A stretch of 24,837 bases of DNA from Clostridiales bacterium UBA6330 (lineage in GTDB: Bacteria > Bacillota > Clostridia > Oscillospirales > CAG-272). The stretch spans positions 27,996 through 52,832 of the forward strand of contig DJSQ01000234.1 in the NCBI GenBank assembly GCA_002438075.1, read 5' to 3'. The notes under the pieces were generated by a model. It was not told where the DNA came from, did not search any database, and saw only the letters and a program-made list of their open reading frames with translations. Below, in pieces: positions 13,309 through 20,352 of the stretch. Numbering within the stretch: position 1 is the stretch's first letter; each line of letters starts with the position of its first letter. The position numbers and the translations under genes were made by a program.

Positions 13309-14316
13309 ATGATTGAAATCCGAAATCTGAGCAAGAGCTTTTCCGCCGCGGGCGGGACCGTTGACGCACTGAAAAATATCAATCTGACGATTCCCGATGG
13401 GGATATCTACGGCATCATCGGCATGAGCGGCGCGGGGAAAAGCACGTTGGTGCGGTGTATCAATTTGCTGGAGCGCCCGACCGAGGGAAGCGTGACGGTG
13501 AACGGAATGCGCATGGAGACCATGACTCCGCGCGAGCTGCGCGATGCAAGGCGAAAGATCACCATGATTTTTCAGGGCTTCAATCTGCTGATGCAGAGGA
13601 CCTGCATTGACAACATCTGCTTCCCGATGGAGCTGGCGGGCGTGAAGAAGACCGAGGCGCGGGAGCGTGCCGCAGAGCTTTTGGAGCTGGTCGGTCTGCC
13701 CGAAAAGGCGCGCGCCTATCCCGCACAGCTCTCGGGCGGACAACAGCAGCGCATTGCCATTGCCCGCGCGCTGGCGACAAAGCCGGAGGTCCTGCTCTGC
13801 GATGAAGCGACCTCGGCGCTCGACCCGAACACCACGCACGCGATTCTGCAATTGATTCGGGAGATCAACCGCAAGCTGAACATTACGGTCATCGTCATTA
13901 CGCACCAGATGAGCGTGGTGGAGGAGATTTGCGACCATGTGGCAATCCTCGATAACGGAACCGTTGTGGAGGAGGGGACGGTCGGCGCGGTCTTTTCGTC
14001 TCCGCGCTCCGCCGCGGCAAAGCGGCTGGTGTTCCCGAACGGCGCGGACGATGCGGTCTGTGACCCCGAAAAGGAGCGCCGCATCCGCTTGGTGTTCAAC
14101 GGCGCGGATATGACGGGCGCACCGCTGATTGCAACGATGGCGGTCCAAACGGGGGTGCTTGCAAGCATCATTGCCGCCTCGACCCGCAGTCTCGACGGGC
14201 AGATTTACGGAACCATGCTCCTCGGCGTTCCCGCAGGCGAGGATACCGCCCGCGCAATGGAATTCCTGCGCGGATATCCCGATATTTTTGCGGAGGAGGT
14301 GACCGAGAATGTTTAA
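13309..14316 (+). CDS. metN: Methionine ABC transporter ATP-binding protein MetN
   Basis: MetN is the ATPase of the methionine importer, here with 335 residues. Walker A GMSGAGKST is at 38-46, the Q-loop is in IFQGFNLL near 88, the signature LSGGQQQR is near 141, Walker B is VLLCDEATSALD, and the switch His is in VITHQM. The C-terminal part (about 255-330) is the NIL domain, which in known MetN proteins binds methionine and inhibits transport when internal methionine is high. The start at 13309 follows GGACAGGAGAG, 28 bp after metQ. Its end overlaps metI by 8 bp. The NIL domain would add feedback at the protein level to the leader control at the RNA level. Confidence 0.96.
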   Translation: MIEIRNLSKSFSAAGGTVDALKNINLTIPDGDIYGIIGMSGAGKSTLVRCINLLERPTEGSVTVNGMRMETMTPRELRDARRKITMIFQGFNLLMQRTCIDNICFPMELAGVKKTEARERAAELLELVGLPEKARAYPAQLSGGQQQRIAIARALATKPEVLLCDEATSALDPNTTHAILQLIREINRKLNITVIVITHQMSVVEEICDHVAILDNGTVVEEGTVGAVFSSPRSAAAKRLVFPNGADDAVCDPEKERRIRLVFNGADMTGAPLIATMAVQTGVLASIIAASTRSLDGQIYGTMLLGVPAGEDTARAMEFLRGYPDIFAEEVTENV

Positions 14317-15013
14317 CGACCTGTTTTCCGAAAAATCGGTTGCGCAGGCGCTGGAAATCCTGAAAAACGAGATTCCGTTTGCCATCTGGGAAACCTTTTA
14401 TGTCACGGTGCTTTCCACCTTCTTTGCGGTTGTCATCGGACTGCCGCTCGGGGTGCTGTTGGTTGTGGGAGAGAAGAACGGCGTTCTGCCGCTCCCGCGC
14501 TGGCTGATGACGGTGCTCAATGTCCTTGTCAATCTGCTCCGCTCGGTCCCGTTCCTGATTCTGATGATTATGGTCATCCCGCTCTCGCGGCTGATTGTCG
14601 GCACCAGCATCGGGACGGTTGCAACCATCGTTCCGCTGGTTGTGGCGGCATTCCCGTTTGTGGCGCGGTTGGTGGAGACCTCCCTGCGGGAGCTGAACCC
14701 GAATATCATCGAAGCCGCGCAGAGCATGGGTGCATCGCCGCTTCAGATTATTGTAAAGGTTATGATTCCCGAGAGCGTCCCATCGCTCCTTTCCAACCTG
14801 ACTACCGCGCTGACCACCGTGCTCGGCTATTCGGCAATGAGCGGAGCCATCGGCGGCGGGGGACTTGGAAAGATTGCGATTGACTACGGCTATTACCGCT
14901 TCAAGTACCTCGTGATGCTGATTGCGGTTGTGTTGCTGGTGGTATTGGTCCAGATTTTCCAGACCGTTGGAACCAAGCTCGCCGCGAAATGCGATAAGAG
15001 ACTGAAAAAATGA
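14309..15013 (+). CDS. metI: Methionine ABC transporter permease MetI
   Basis: MetI is the membrane channel subunit of the methionine importer, 234 residues long with about five hydrophobic segments. Family patterns visible are NEIPFAIWETFYVTVLST near the N-terminus, LRSVPFLILM near the middle and an EAA-type loop EAAQSMGASPLQIIVKVMIPES (about 141-162) that contacts MetN. The C-terminal AIGGGGLGKIAIDYGYYRF is typical. The start lies inside the metN end, with GGAGGAGGT upstream, so translation is coupled. It is the last gene of the operon and is followed at once by a strong terminator. Confidence 0.96.
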   Translation: MFNDLFSEKSVAQALEILKNEIPFAIWETFYVTVLSTFFAVVIGLPLGVLLVVGEKNGVLPLPRWLMTVLNVLVNLLRSVPFLILMIMVIPLSRLIVGTSIGTVATIVPLVVAAFPFVARLVETSLRELNPNIIEAAQSMGASPLQIIVKVMIPESVPSLLSNLTTALTTVLGYSAMSGAIGGGGLGKIAIDYGYYRFKYLVMLIAVVLLVVLVQIFQTVGTKLAAKCDKRLKK

Positions 15014-15016
15014 AAG

Positions 15017-15060
15017 AAGCCCCCGCCGCGAACGGATTTTTGCTCGCGGCGGGGGTTTTT
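15017..15060. terminator. Intrinsic terminator after metI, shared with the convergent gene
   Basis: A 12-bp GC-rich stem (15020-15031 with 15044-15055, CCCCCGCCGCGA arm), a 12-nt loop and T5 at 15056-15060. On the minus strand the stem is followed by a T-rich tract (CTTCTTTCATTTTTT). It can therefore also end the leftward membrane-protein gene, whose stop codon touches it. Confidence 0.92.
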
Positions 15061-15848
15061 CAGTTCGGAGAGATCATCCGACCGTCGACCTTGAAGCGGA
15101 TGTGCCTCGTAATGTGGGTCACGGTGACATCCAGAACTGCACCGTTATCCAGAACGGCGTGCAGGTCGGAGGCGGTTGCAAATCTGGATTTTACCACAGC
15201 CTCGTCATATTTTCTTCCGTCCACCTTCAGGTAAGTACGGTGTCCCGCATAAACCAATATTTGATGGTTGCCGACGATATATTCACGGCATTTGCAGGTG
15301 AAGTTCTGAATCCAGAGCGGGGTAAGCCCCAAGAAGAAAAGCAGGAAGGTGCAGTATGCTATCCAAAAAATGATTTTTTCGCTGTTATCCTCGGGCGCAA
15401 CGTAAGGCTCGAAATCGTAGCTGTTGATTTCATAGCGCTTTACCAAGCCGTCTACAAATACAGTTGCCGTAGCCTTTTCGGAGTCGAAGTAGTCGGGAGA
15501 CAGGCTGACCGTTTTCGTCTCAATCGGGTTGTCCTTTTTGTCATAGAAGGAAACGGTTGCCCGACCCGCGGAAACGGGTTGGTTGAAGGTCAGGGTAATT
15601 TCACAGTAACAATATGACAAATATTCGCCTTCATGTTCATCTTCGACAGTTACATCATCGGAAACCAATTTGAGCTTTGGAAGCGGCTGTGGTTCGGGCG
15701 TATTTGCGCGTACATAGGCGTTGTACCAAACGGGGGACAGCAACAGAAAAAGAATGATGCTTGCATGAATCCATCGGCGAGCTGTAAGGTACGTTCTTTC
15801 CTTCCGATACAGATTCCGTCGACGGGAAATGGTTTGATAACGGTTCAT
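15060..15848 (-). CDS. Two-TM membrane protein of unknown function
   Basis: This 262-residue protein is not recognised. It has a strongly basic N-terminus (residues 1-26), a transmembrane segment at about 27-46, and a central region (about 58-155) rich in alternating hydrophobic and polar residues that looks like an extracytoplasmic beta domain. A second transmembrane segment follows at about 158-180, then an 80-residue C-terminal tail with several short beta-like motifs and a Cys-x-Cys pair. The start at 15848 follows AAAAAGGAGCC; an in-frame ATG at 15887 overlaps the promoter and is rejected. It is transcribed divergently from the small HTH gene with superimposed promoters, which suggests a regulator-target pair. 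Confidence 0.75.
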   Translation of the reverse strand: MNRYQTISRRRNLYRKERTYLTARRWIHASIILFLLLSPVWYNAYVRANTPEPQPLPKLKLVSDDVTVEDEHEGEYLSYCYCEITLTFNQPVSAGRATVSFYDKKDNPIETKTVSLSPDYFDSEKATATVFVDGLVKRYEINSYDFEPYVAPEDNSEKIIFWIAYCTFLLFFLGLTPLWIQNFTCKCREYIVGNHQILVYAGHRTYLKVDGRKYDEAVVKSRFATASDLHAVLDNGAVLDVTVTHITRHIRFKVDGRMISPN

Positions 15849-15875
15849 GATATGGCTCCTTTTTCGTTTTCTTTT

Positions 15876-15904
15876 ATTATAGCCCATTTACGGGCAATTG
15901 TCAA
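15876..15904 (-). promoter_or_regulatory. Consensus promoter of the leftward membrane-protein gene
   Basis: On the minus strand TTGACA (15904-15899), a 17-bp spacer and TATAAT (15881-15876) match consensus exactly. The -35 box shares all but one base with the -35 box of the divergent promoter. Confidence 0.9.
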
Positions 15905-15926
15905 GAGAAAAAAGACAATTTATAAT
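15898..15926 (+). promoter_or_regulatory. Promoter of the small HTH regulator gene
   Basis: TTGTCA (15898-15903), a 17-bp spacer and TATAAT (15921-15926). An inverted repeat AATTGTC (15896-15902) and GACAATT (15914-15920) spans the -35 and spacer and is a good candidate operator. The -35 box is almost the same DNA as the opposing promoter's. Confidence 0.88.
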
Positions 15927-15953
15927 AAAGAAAACAGGAAAAAGGAGATTTTT

Positions 15954-16166
15954 ATGATTCTGTACGATAAGCTATGGGCAACCATGAAGGAACGCGGCGT
16001 TTCGCAATACAAGCTGATAAAGGAATACGGCTTCAGCACGGGGCAATTGGACCGTCTGCGCAAAAACGAGAATCTCAACACCCACACGCTGGACCTGCTT
16101 TGCACGATTCTGAACTGTCGGCTGGAGGATATCGCGGAATATGTGCCGGACGGGGAACGGTCATGA
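15954..16166 (+). CDS. Small XRE-family HTH transcriptional regulator
   Basis: This 70-residue protein is essentially one Cro/CI-type helix-turn-helix domain. SQYKLIKEYGFSTGQLDRLR (about 17-36) is the HTH core, followed by NTHTLDLLCTILNCRLEDI, the usual helices 4-5 of small clostridial XRE proteins. There is no second domain. The start at 15954 has AAAGGAG at 15941-15947. It is divergent from the membrane-protein gene, and an inverted repeat lies in the shared promoter, so autoregulation and control of the neighbour are likely (inference). Its TGA abuts the sigK stop tail to tail. Confidence 0.87.
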   Translation: MILYDKLWATMKERGVSQYKLIKEYGFSTGQLDRLRKNENLNTHTLDLLCTILNCRLEDIAEYVPDGERS

Positions 16167-16841
16167 CATCGCGTCCTTCAGCTTTTCAAGCGCGCCCTTT
16201 TCGATTCTGGAAACATAGGACCTTGAGATGCCGAGGGCTTGCGCAACCTCGCGCTGGGCGTGCGGCTCGGTCCCGCCGAGCCCGTAGCGCATGACAAGAA
16301 TCTGCTTTTCGCGCGGGGTCAGCGCGCTGTCAATCAGCCCGAGCATTCGGTCGGTCATCACCTTGCGCAGGGTTTCCTCGGCAACATCCTCGTCCGCGCA
16401 GATGACGTCGATGTAGGTCAGCGGGTTGCCGTCGCGGTCCATGTCGATGGTCTCGCCGAGGGAGACCTCACAGCCCAGCTTTTTCTGGGAGCGAAAGTGC
16501 ATCAGAATTTCGTTCTGGATGCACTTTGCCGCGTAGGTTGCAAACCGCGCGCCGTTCTCCACGCGGAAGGTGTCAACTGCCTTGACCAATCCGACCGTCC
16601 CGATGGAGACCAAGTCCTCGGGATTTTTTGCCGCGCCGTAGTACTTGCGCACGATATGCGAAACGAGGCGCAGATTGTGCAGAATCAGCTTTTCCCGCGC
16701 CTTTTCGTCTCCCGCACGGCAAAGGCGGAAGGCTTCCTGCTCCTCCTCGGGCGGCAGGGGCGGGGGGAATTTCTGCGGCGGTGTGATGCCGAGAATCAGA
16801 TGGAGCATTCGGGTAAACAATGAAAACAGTGTCAACAGCAT
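16161..16841 (-). CDS. sigK: RNA polymerase sporulation sigma factor SigK
   Basis: This 226-residue sigma-70 family factor resembles SigK, the late mother-cell sigma factor of sporulation. A hydrophobic N-terminal stretch (about 1-20) followed by LPPEEEQEAF looks like the pro-sequence that keeps SigK inactive until cleavage. Region 2 covers about 50-120 (LILHNLRLVSHIVRKYY, GLVKAVDTF, FATYAAKCIQNEILMHFR) and region 4 about 175-222 (TPREKQILVMRYGLGG, GISRSYVSRIEKGAL). The frame is intact, with no sign of the skin-type insertion known in some sporulators. AGGAGG precedes the ATG. CATATACT at 16878-16871 (-) recalls a SigE -10 box, but no convincing -35 is seen. SigE is the closest alternative assignment. 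Confidence 0.85.
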   Translation of the reverse strand: MLLTLFSLFTRMLHLILGITPPQKFPPPLPPEEEQEAFRLCRAGDEKAREKLILHNLRLVSHIVRKYYGAAKNPEDLVSIGTVGLVKAVDTFRVENGARFATYAAKCIQNEILMHFRSQKKLGCEVSLGETIDMDRDGNPLTYIDVICADEDVAEETLRKVMTDRMLGLIDSALTPREKQILVMRYGLGGTEPHAQREVAQALGISRSYVSRIEKGALEKLKDAMS

Positions 16842-16917
16842 GGCGGCTTCCTCCTGTGTGATTTCCTTTCAGTATATGCCGCGCGCGGATTTTTTTGCCT
16901 GTACATCCGAAAATCGG

Positions 16918-16946
16918 TTGACAGAACGGCGGGAATGTGGTAAAAT
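16918..16946 (+). promoter_or_regulatory. Sigma-A promoter of the phosphofructokinase operon
   Basis: TTGACA at 16918-16923, 17-bp spacer, TAAAAT at 16941-16946. The ATG at 16977 follows at the expected distance, with AAAGAAAGGGA as ribosome site. Confidence 0.9.
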
Positions 16947-16976
16947 AAGGACAGCAACCAAAGAAAGGGAAATAAC

Positions 16977-18212
16977 ATGAAGCAATTGATCGGAAATGCG
17001 GTTGTCGGGCAGAGCGGCGGACCGACCGCCGCCATCAACGCAACGCTTGCGGGTGTGGTCCGCGGGGTAAAAGAGGATAAGACGGGGCGCATCGGGACGC
17101 TTTACGGAATGCGCAACGGAATTGACGGCTTTCTGGCGGAGCGTCTTGTTGACCTCGGCGCGCTTTGCGACAGCGAGGAAAAGCTGGCGCTTCTGGAGCA
17201 CACCCCTGCGGCGGCGCTCGGCTCCTGCCGCAGAAAGCTGCCCGACCCCGCGAAGGACCCGCGCATTTATGCGGACCTCTTGGCGCTGTTCCGCAAATAT
17301 GACATCCGCTATTTCTTTTACATCGGCGGGAACGACTCCATGGACACCGTTTCGCGTCTCTCCGCCTACCTTGCGGACAAGAATTGGGAGATGCGGGTCG
17401 TTGGCGTTCCGAAAACCATTGACAACGACCTGATGGGGACCGACCACACTCCGGGCTTCGGCTCGGCGGCGAAGTATATCGCGGTTACGGTTCAGGAGAT
17501 TCTGCGGGACTGCGCGGTCTATACGGTTCCCGCCGTTACGATTGTGGAAATCATGGGCAGAGACGCGGGCTGGCTGACCGCTTCTGCGGCGGCGGGCGGA
17601 TATGTCTCGGGCTTCTTCCCCGACCTCATCTATCTGCCCGAGCGGGACTTTTCAACCGCGCAATTCCTCGCCGATGTCCGTGCGGCGCAGACGAAGCACC
17701 CGAACGTTGTGGTGGCGGTCTCGGAGGGCATCCGCTTTGCCGATGGGCACTATGTCGGCGAGGGCGCGCAGAGCGGCGCGGTGGACGCATTCGGTCATGC
17801 TTATCTCGCGGGTGCGGGGAAGGTGCTGGAGCAGCTGGTCAAGCGGGAAATCGGCTGTAAGGTCCGTTCGGTCGAGTTGAACCTGCCGCAGCGCTGTGCG
17901 GCGCATCTGGCATCGGAAACCGACCTTGCGGAATCCGTTGGGGTCGGTAAGGCGGCGGTCGCGGCGGCGCTTGCGGGTGTCAGCGGAGAGATGATGAGCA
18001 TTGAGCGCACGGTGGACGAGCCGTATGCGGTCCGCTTCGGGCATTCCGCCATTGCGGGCATTGCAAACCGCGTCCGTCAGGTGGAGGACCGTTATATCAA
18101 TGCGGACGGCAACGGGATGACCGATGCCTTCCGCGCGTACATCCTCCCGCTGATTCGCGGGGAGGCGGCTTCGGTTTGGGAAAACGGAATTCCGAAGCAC
18201 TTTGTACTGTAA
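16977..18212 (+). CDS. 6-phosphofructokinase, probably pyrophosphate-dependent
   Basis: The enzyme phosphorylates fructose 6-phosphate to fructose 1,6-bisphosphate. The 411-residue length is longer than bacterial ATP-PFK (about 320). Two positions that separate ATP from PPi users point to pyrophosphate. The phosphate-donor loop reads GGNDS (residues 117-121), with Asp where ATP enzymes have Gly. The catalytic loop reads PKTIDND (145-151), with Lys where ATP enzymes have Gly. MGRDAGWL (about 194-201) contacts fructose 6-phosphate. PPi use would make the step reversible and save ATP. Donor specificity is inferred from residues, not shown. It leads an operon with a short-chain dehydrogenase 15 bp downstream. 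Confidence 0.93.
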   Translation: MKQLIGNAVVGQSGGPTAAINATLAGVVRGVKEDKTGRIGTLYGMRNGIDGFLAERLVDLGALCDSEEKLALLEHTPAAALGSCRRKLPDPAKDPRIYADLLALFRKYDIRYFFYIGGNDSMDTVSRLSAYLADKNWEMRVVGVPKTIDNDLMGTDHTPGFGSAAKYIAVTVQEILRDCAVYTVPAVTIVEIMGRDAGWLTASAAAGGYVSGFFPDLIYLPERDFSTAQFLADVRAAQTKHPNVVVAVSEGIRFADGHYVGEGAQSGAVDAFGHAYLAGAGKVLEQLVKREIGCKVRSVELNLPQRCAAHLASETDLAESVGVGKAAVAAALAGVSGEMMSIERTVDEPYAVRFGHSAIAGIANRVRQVEDRYINADGNGMTDAFRAYILPLIRGEAASVWENGIPKHFVL

Positions 18213-18227
18213 TAAGGAGAGAATCGC

Positions 18228-18989
18228 ATGAAAATCGCTGTGATTACGGGGGCGTCCTCGGGAATGGGGCGCGAATTCGTTCTGCGGCTGGCAAAGGAAA
18301 AGCCGTTTGATGAAATCTGGGTCATTGCCCGCCGATTGGAGCGTCTGCAAGCCCTGCAAACGCTGATTCCCGAGGTGAAGGTCCGCCCGCTGGCGATGGA
18401 CCTGACACGGGAGGAGGCATTGGAGGAGTACAAAACCCTGCTTGCCGCCGAGAATCCCGAGGTTTCGGTGCTGGTCAACGCAAGCGGCTTCGGAAAATTC
18501 GGGGCGTTTGAGGACATCGAGCTTTCGGAGCAGCTGAACATGATTGACCTCAACGACAAGGCATATGTTGCCATGACCTACCTGACCCTGCCGTATATGC
18601 GCGCGGGCGGGGAAATCTATCAGCTGGATTCGCTCTCCTCGTTCCAGCCGGTTCCGTATATCACGGTCTATGGCGCGACAAAGGCATTTGTGCTCAGCTT
18701 CAGCCGTGCGTTGAACGTGGAGCTGAAGAAGCGGAAAATCCGCTGTATGGCGGTTTGCCCCGGGTGGGTCAGGACCGAGTTCTTCGACCGCGCCGTGCGG
18801 GATGACACCATCACCTATTACAACCGCTTCTTCACGCCCGAGCAGGTGGTCTCCCGCGCCCTGCGGGATATGAAGAAAGGAAAGGACGTTTCGGTCTGCG
18901 GTGCTTCCATCCGCGCGCAGGTGCGGCTGACCAAGCTGCTCCCGCACAGGCTCGTGATGAAAATCTGGTGCCGCCAGCAAAAGAAATAA
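18228..18989 (+). CDS. Short-chain dehydrogenase/reductase family protein
   Basis: This 253-residue classical SDR oxidoreductase has the cofactor motif TGASSGMG at residues 7-14, the NASG stabilising motif at 84-87, catalytic Ser near 135, and the YxxxK pair Tyr148-Lys152 within YGATK. ARR at about 34-36, after the second strand, suggests preference for NADP(H). The substrate is unknown. AAGGAGA precedes the ATG. It follows the phosphofructokinase gene by 15 bp and has no promoter of its own. A terminator-like hairpin follows before wecB. Confidence 0.9.
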   Translation: MKIAVITGASSGMGREFVLRLAKEKPFDEIWVIARRLERLQALQTLIPEVKVRPLAMDLTREEALEEYKTLLAAENPEVSVLVNASGFGKFGAFEDIELSEQLNMIDLNDKAYVAMTYLTLPYMRAGGEIYQLDSLSSFQPVPYITVYGATKAFVLSFSRALNVELKKRKIRCMAVCPGWVRTEFFDRAVRDDTITYYNRFFTPEQVVSRALRDMKKGKDVSVCGASIRAQVRLTKLLPHRLVMKIWCRQQKK

Positions 18990-19014
18990 GATTTCGGACA
19001 GGTTGTTCTAAACC

Positions 19015-19070
19015 GAGGAATCCTCCCATACACTGTACCAAGACAGATGCAGTCGGATGGGAGGATTTTT
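19015..19070 (+). promoter_or_regulatory. Terminator-like hairpin that buries the wecB ribosome-binding site
   Basis: AATCCTCCCAT (19019-19029) pairs perfectly over 11 bp with ATGGGAGGATT (19057-19067). An inner 6-bp stem (19032-19037 with 19048-19053, one G-U) extends it. T5 (19066-19070) follows the GC part of the stem, as in an intrinsic terminator, and the wecB ATG starts at 19071. The right arm contains the only Shine-Dalgarno for wecB (GGGAGGA, 19059-19065). A small competing hairpin GAGG/CCTC (19015-19018 with 19022-19025) would free the site. Confidence 0.75.
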
Positions 19071-20177
19071 ATGAAAACGGTGTTGGTCGTAATGGGGACA
19101 AGACCCGAGGCAATCAAGCTCTGCCCCGTGGTATTGGAGCTGCGGAAGCGGGAGGATATCCGCACGGTGGTTCTGTCAACGGGACAGCACGGCGCACTCC
19201 TGACGGATGCCATGGCGTGCTTTAATCTTACTGCGGACGAAACGCTTCCGCCACCGCCCGCGCAAACGGGTCCTGCGGCGGTGATGGGACATCTGCTCGG
19301 AACGCTGGATGTCGCGTTGGAGCGTCTGCGCCCCGATTTCGTTCTGGTACAGGGCGATACCGCAAGCGCGTTTGCAGGGGCTTTGGCGGCATTCTATCGC
19401 GGGATTCCGATTGCCCACGTGGAGGCGGGACTGCGGACCTATCACATCCGCTCACCATTCCCCGAGGAGCTGCACCGACAGTCGATTGCGCCCCTTGCGG
19501 ACCTGCACTTTGCGCCGACCGCCACGGCAAAGCGGAACCTGCTCCGCGAGGGGATTCCCGAAAAGCAGGTCTACCTCACGGGTAACACCGTGATTGACGC
19601 GCTGAAATACAGTCTGGTTTCCTGCACGCCGCGCGGCCTGCCGATTCTGCCGCAGGGGAAGCGCCTGCTTCTCTTCACCGCACACAGGCGGGAAAGCTGG
19701 GGCGAGCCGATGCGCGAAATGCTCCGCGCGCTTCGCGCAACAGTGGAGCGCTTTCCCAATACCTACGCGCTCTGCCCGCTTCACCCGAACCCTATCGTGC
19801 GGGAGGCGGCTTCCGAGGTGCTTGTCGGATGCGAGCGGATTGCAGTCATCGACCCGCCGAATCTGACGGTCTTTCACCATCTGCTTGCCCGTGCAACGCT
19901 GGTTCTGACCGACAGCGGCGGAATTCAGGAGGAAGCCTGCGCGCTCGGGATTCCGACACTTGTCATGCGGCATTCGACCGAGCGGTCCGAGGGCGTGCGC
20001 GCGGGATGCCTGCGCCTTGCGGGGACCGATGCCGCGGGGATTGCCGCATCCGCCGCCGAGCTGCTGCGCGAGGGCTCCGAGACCTACGCCGCCATGCGGC
20101 ATCCGAGCGGGGTATTCGGAGACGGAAACGCCGCGGGGCGGATTGTCCGCATTCTCTGTCAGCGTATGGAACGATAG
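19071..20177 (+). CDS. wecB: UDP-N-acetylglucosamine 2-epimerase (non-hydrolyzing)
   Basis: The enzyme interconverts UDP-GlcNAc and UDP-ManNAc, feeding cell-surface polysaccharides such as teichoic-acid linkage units or capsules. The 368-residue length is normal. Motifs seen are GTRPEAIK (9-16), GDTASAF, HVEAGLRT, FPEELHRQ, LHPNP, and LTDSGGIQEEA with TERSEGV near the C-terminus. The start at 19071 matches the family's usual N-terminus (MKTVLVVMGTRPEAIK). No promoter is visible between the upstream dehydrogenase and wecB, so expression seems to depend on read-through past the hairpin that also covers its ribosome site. A terminator follows. Confidence 0.95.
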   Translation: MKTVLVVMGTRPEAIKLCPVVLELRKREDIRTVVLSTGQHGALLTDAMACFNLTADETLPPPPAQTGPAAVMGHLLGTLDVALERLRPDFVLVQGDTASAFAGALAAFYRGIPIAHVEAGLRTYHIRSPFPEELHRQSIAPLADLHFAPTATAKRNLLREGIPEKQVYLTGNTVIDALKYSLVSCTPRGLPILPQGKRLLLFTAHRRESWGEPMREMLRALRATVERFPNTYALCPLHPNPIVREAASEVLVGCERIAVIDPPNLTVFHHLLARATLVLTDSGGIQEEACALGIPTLVMRHSTERSEGVRAGCLRLAGTDAAGIAASAAELLREGSETYAAMRHPSGVFGDGNAAGRIVRILCQRMER

Positions 20178-20187
20178 GAAATAAAGA

Positions 20188-20228
20188 GCTCCGATTCCGC
20201 CCGAGCGGTGCGGGTCGGAGCCCTTTTT
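20188..20228 (+). terminator. Intrinsic terminator after wecB
   Basis: GCTCCGA (20188-20194) pairs with TCGGAGC (20215-20221), extended inward by G-U and G-C pairs. T5 follows at 20224-20228. It ends the wecB transcript before the next promoter. Confidence 0.8.
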
Positions 20229-20243
20229 CGTATTGCTCCGACA

Positions 20244-20261
20244 TATATTGATATCAATATA
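20244..20261. promoter_or_regulatory. 18-bp perfect palindrome upstream of the dehydrogenase promoter
   Basis: TATATTGATATCAATATA is a perfect palindrome ending 21 bp before the -35 box. A related inverted repeat, ATATATC-TT-GATATAT (20310-20325), overlaps the -10 box and transcript start. The two share the core TTGATAT. They look like paired operator sites for one dimeric regulator. The spacing does not fit Rex (TTG-N12-CAA) or FNR (TTGAT-N4-ATCAA). Confidence 0.5.
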
Positions 20262-20282
20262 ACCGATATGATAAAAAAACAC

Positions 20283-20311
20283 TTTACAAATCGGCTCGGG
20301 TGTGCTATAAT
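20283..20311 (+). promoter_or_regulatory. Sigma-A promoter of the mdh-fumC-hdrBCA operon
   Basis: TTTACA at 20283-20288, 17-bp spacer, TATAAT at 20306-20311. No further promoter is visible as far as the right end, so this probably drives all five genes. GGAGGAG at 20340-20346 serves the first gene. Confidence 0.88.
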
Positions 20312-20352
20312 ATATCTTGATATATTTTTGTCAAAATTCGGAGGAGTGAACA

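Noticed and set aside
17652..18980. 442-codon open frame antisense to the phosphofructokinase and dehydrogenase genes
   Set aside because: It crosses two well-defined genes on the other strand and has no motifs or start signal.
20244..20261. Rex or FNR site before the dehydrogenase
   Set aside because: Rex needs TTG and CAA 12 bases apart and FNR needs a 4-base gap between TTGAT and ATCAA; here the halves touch.
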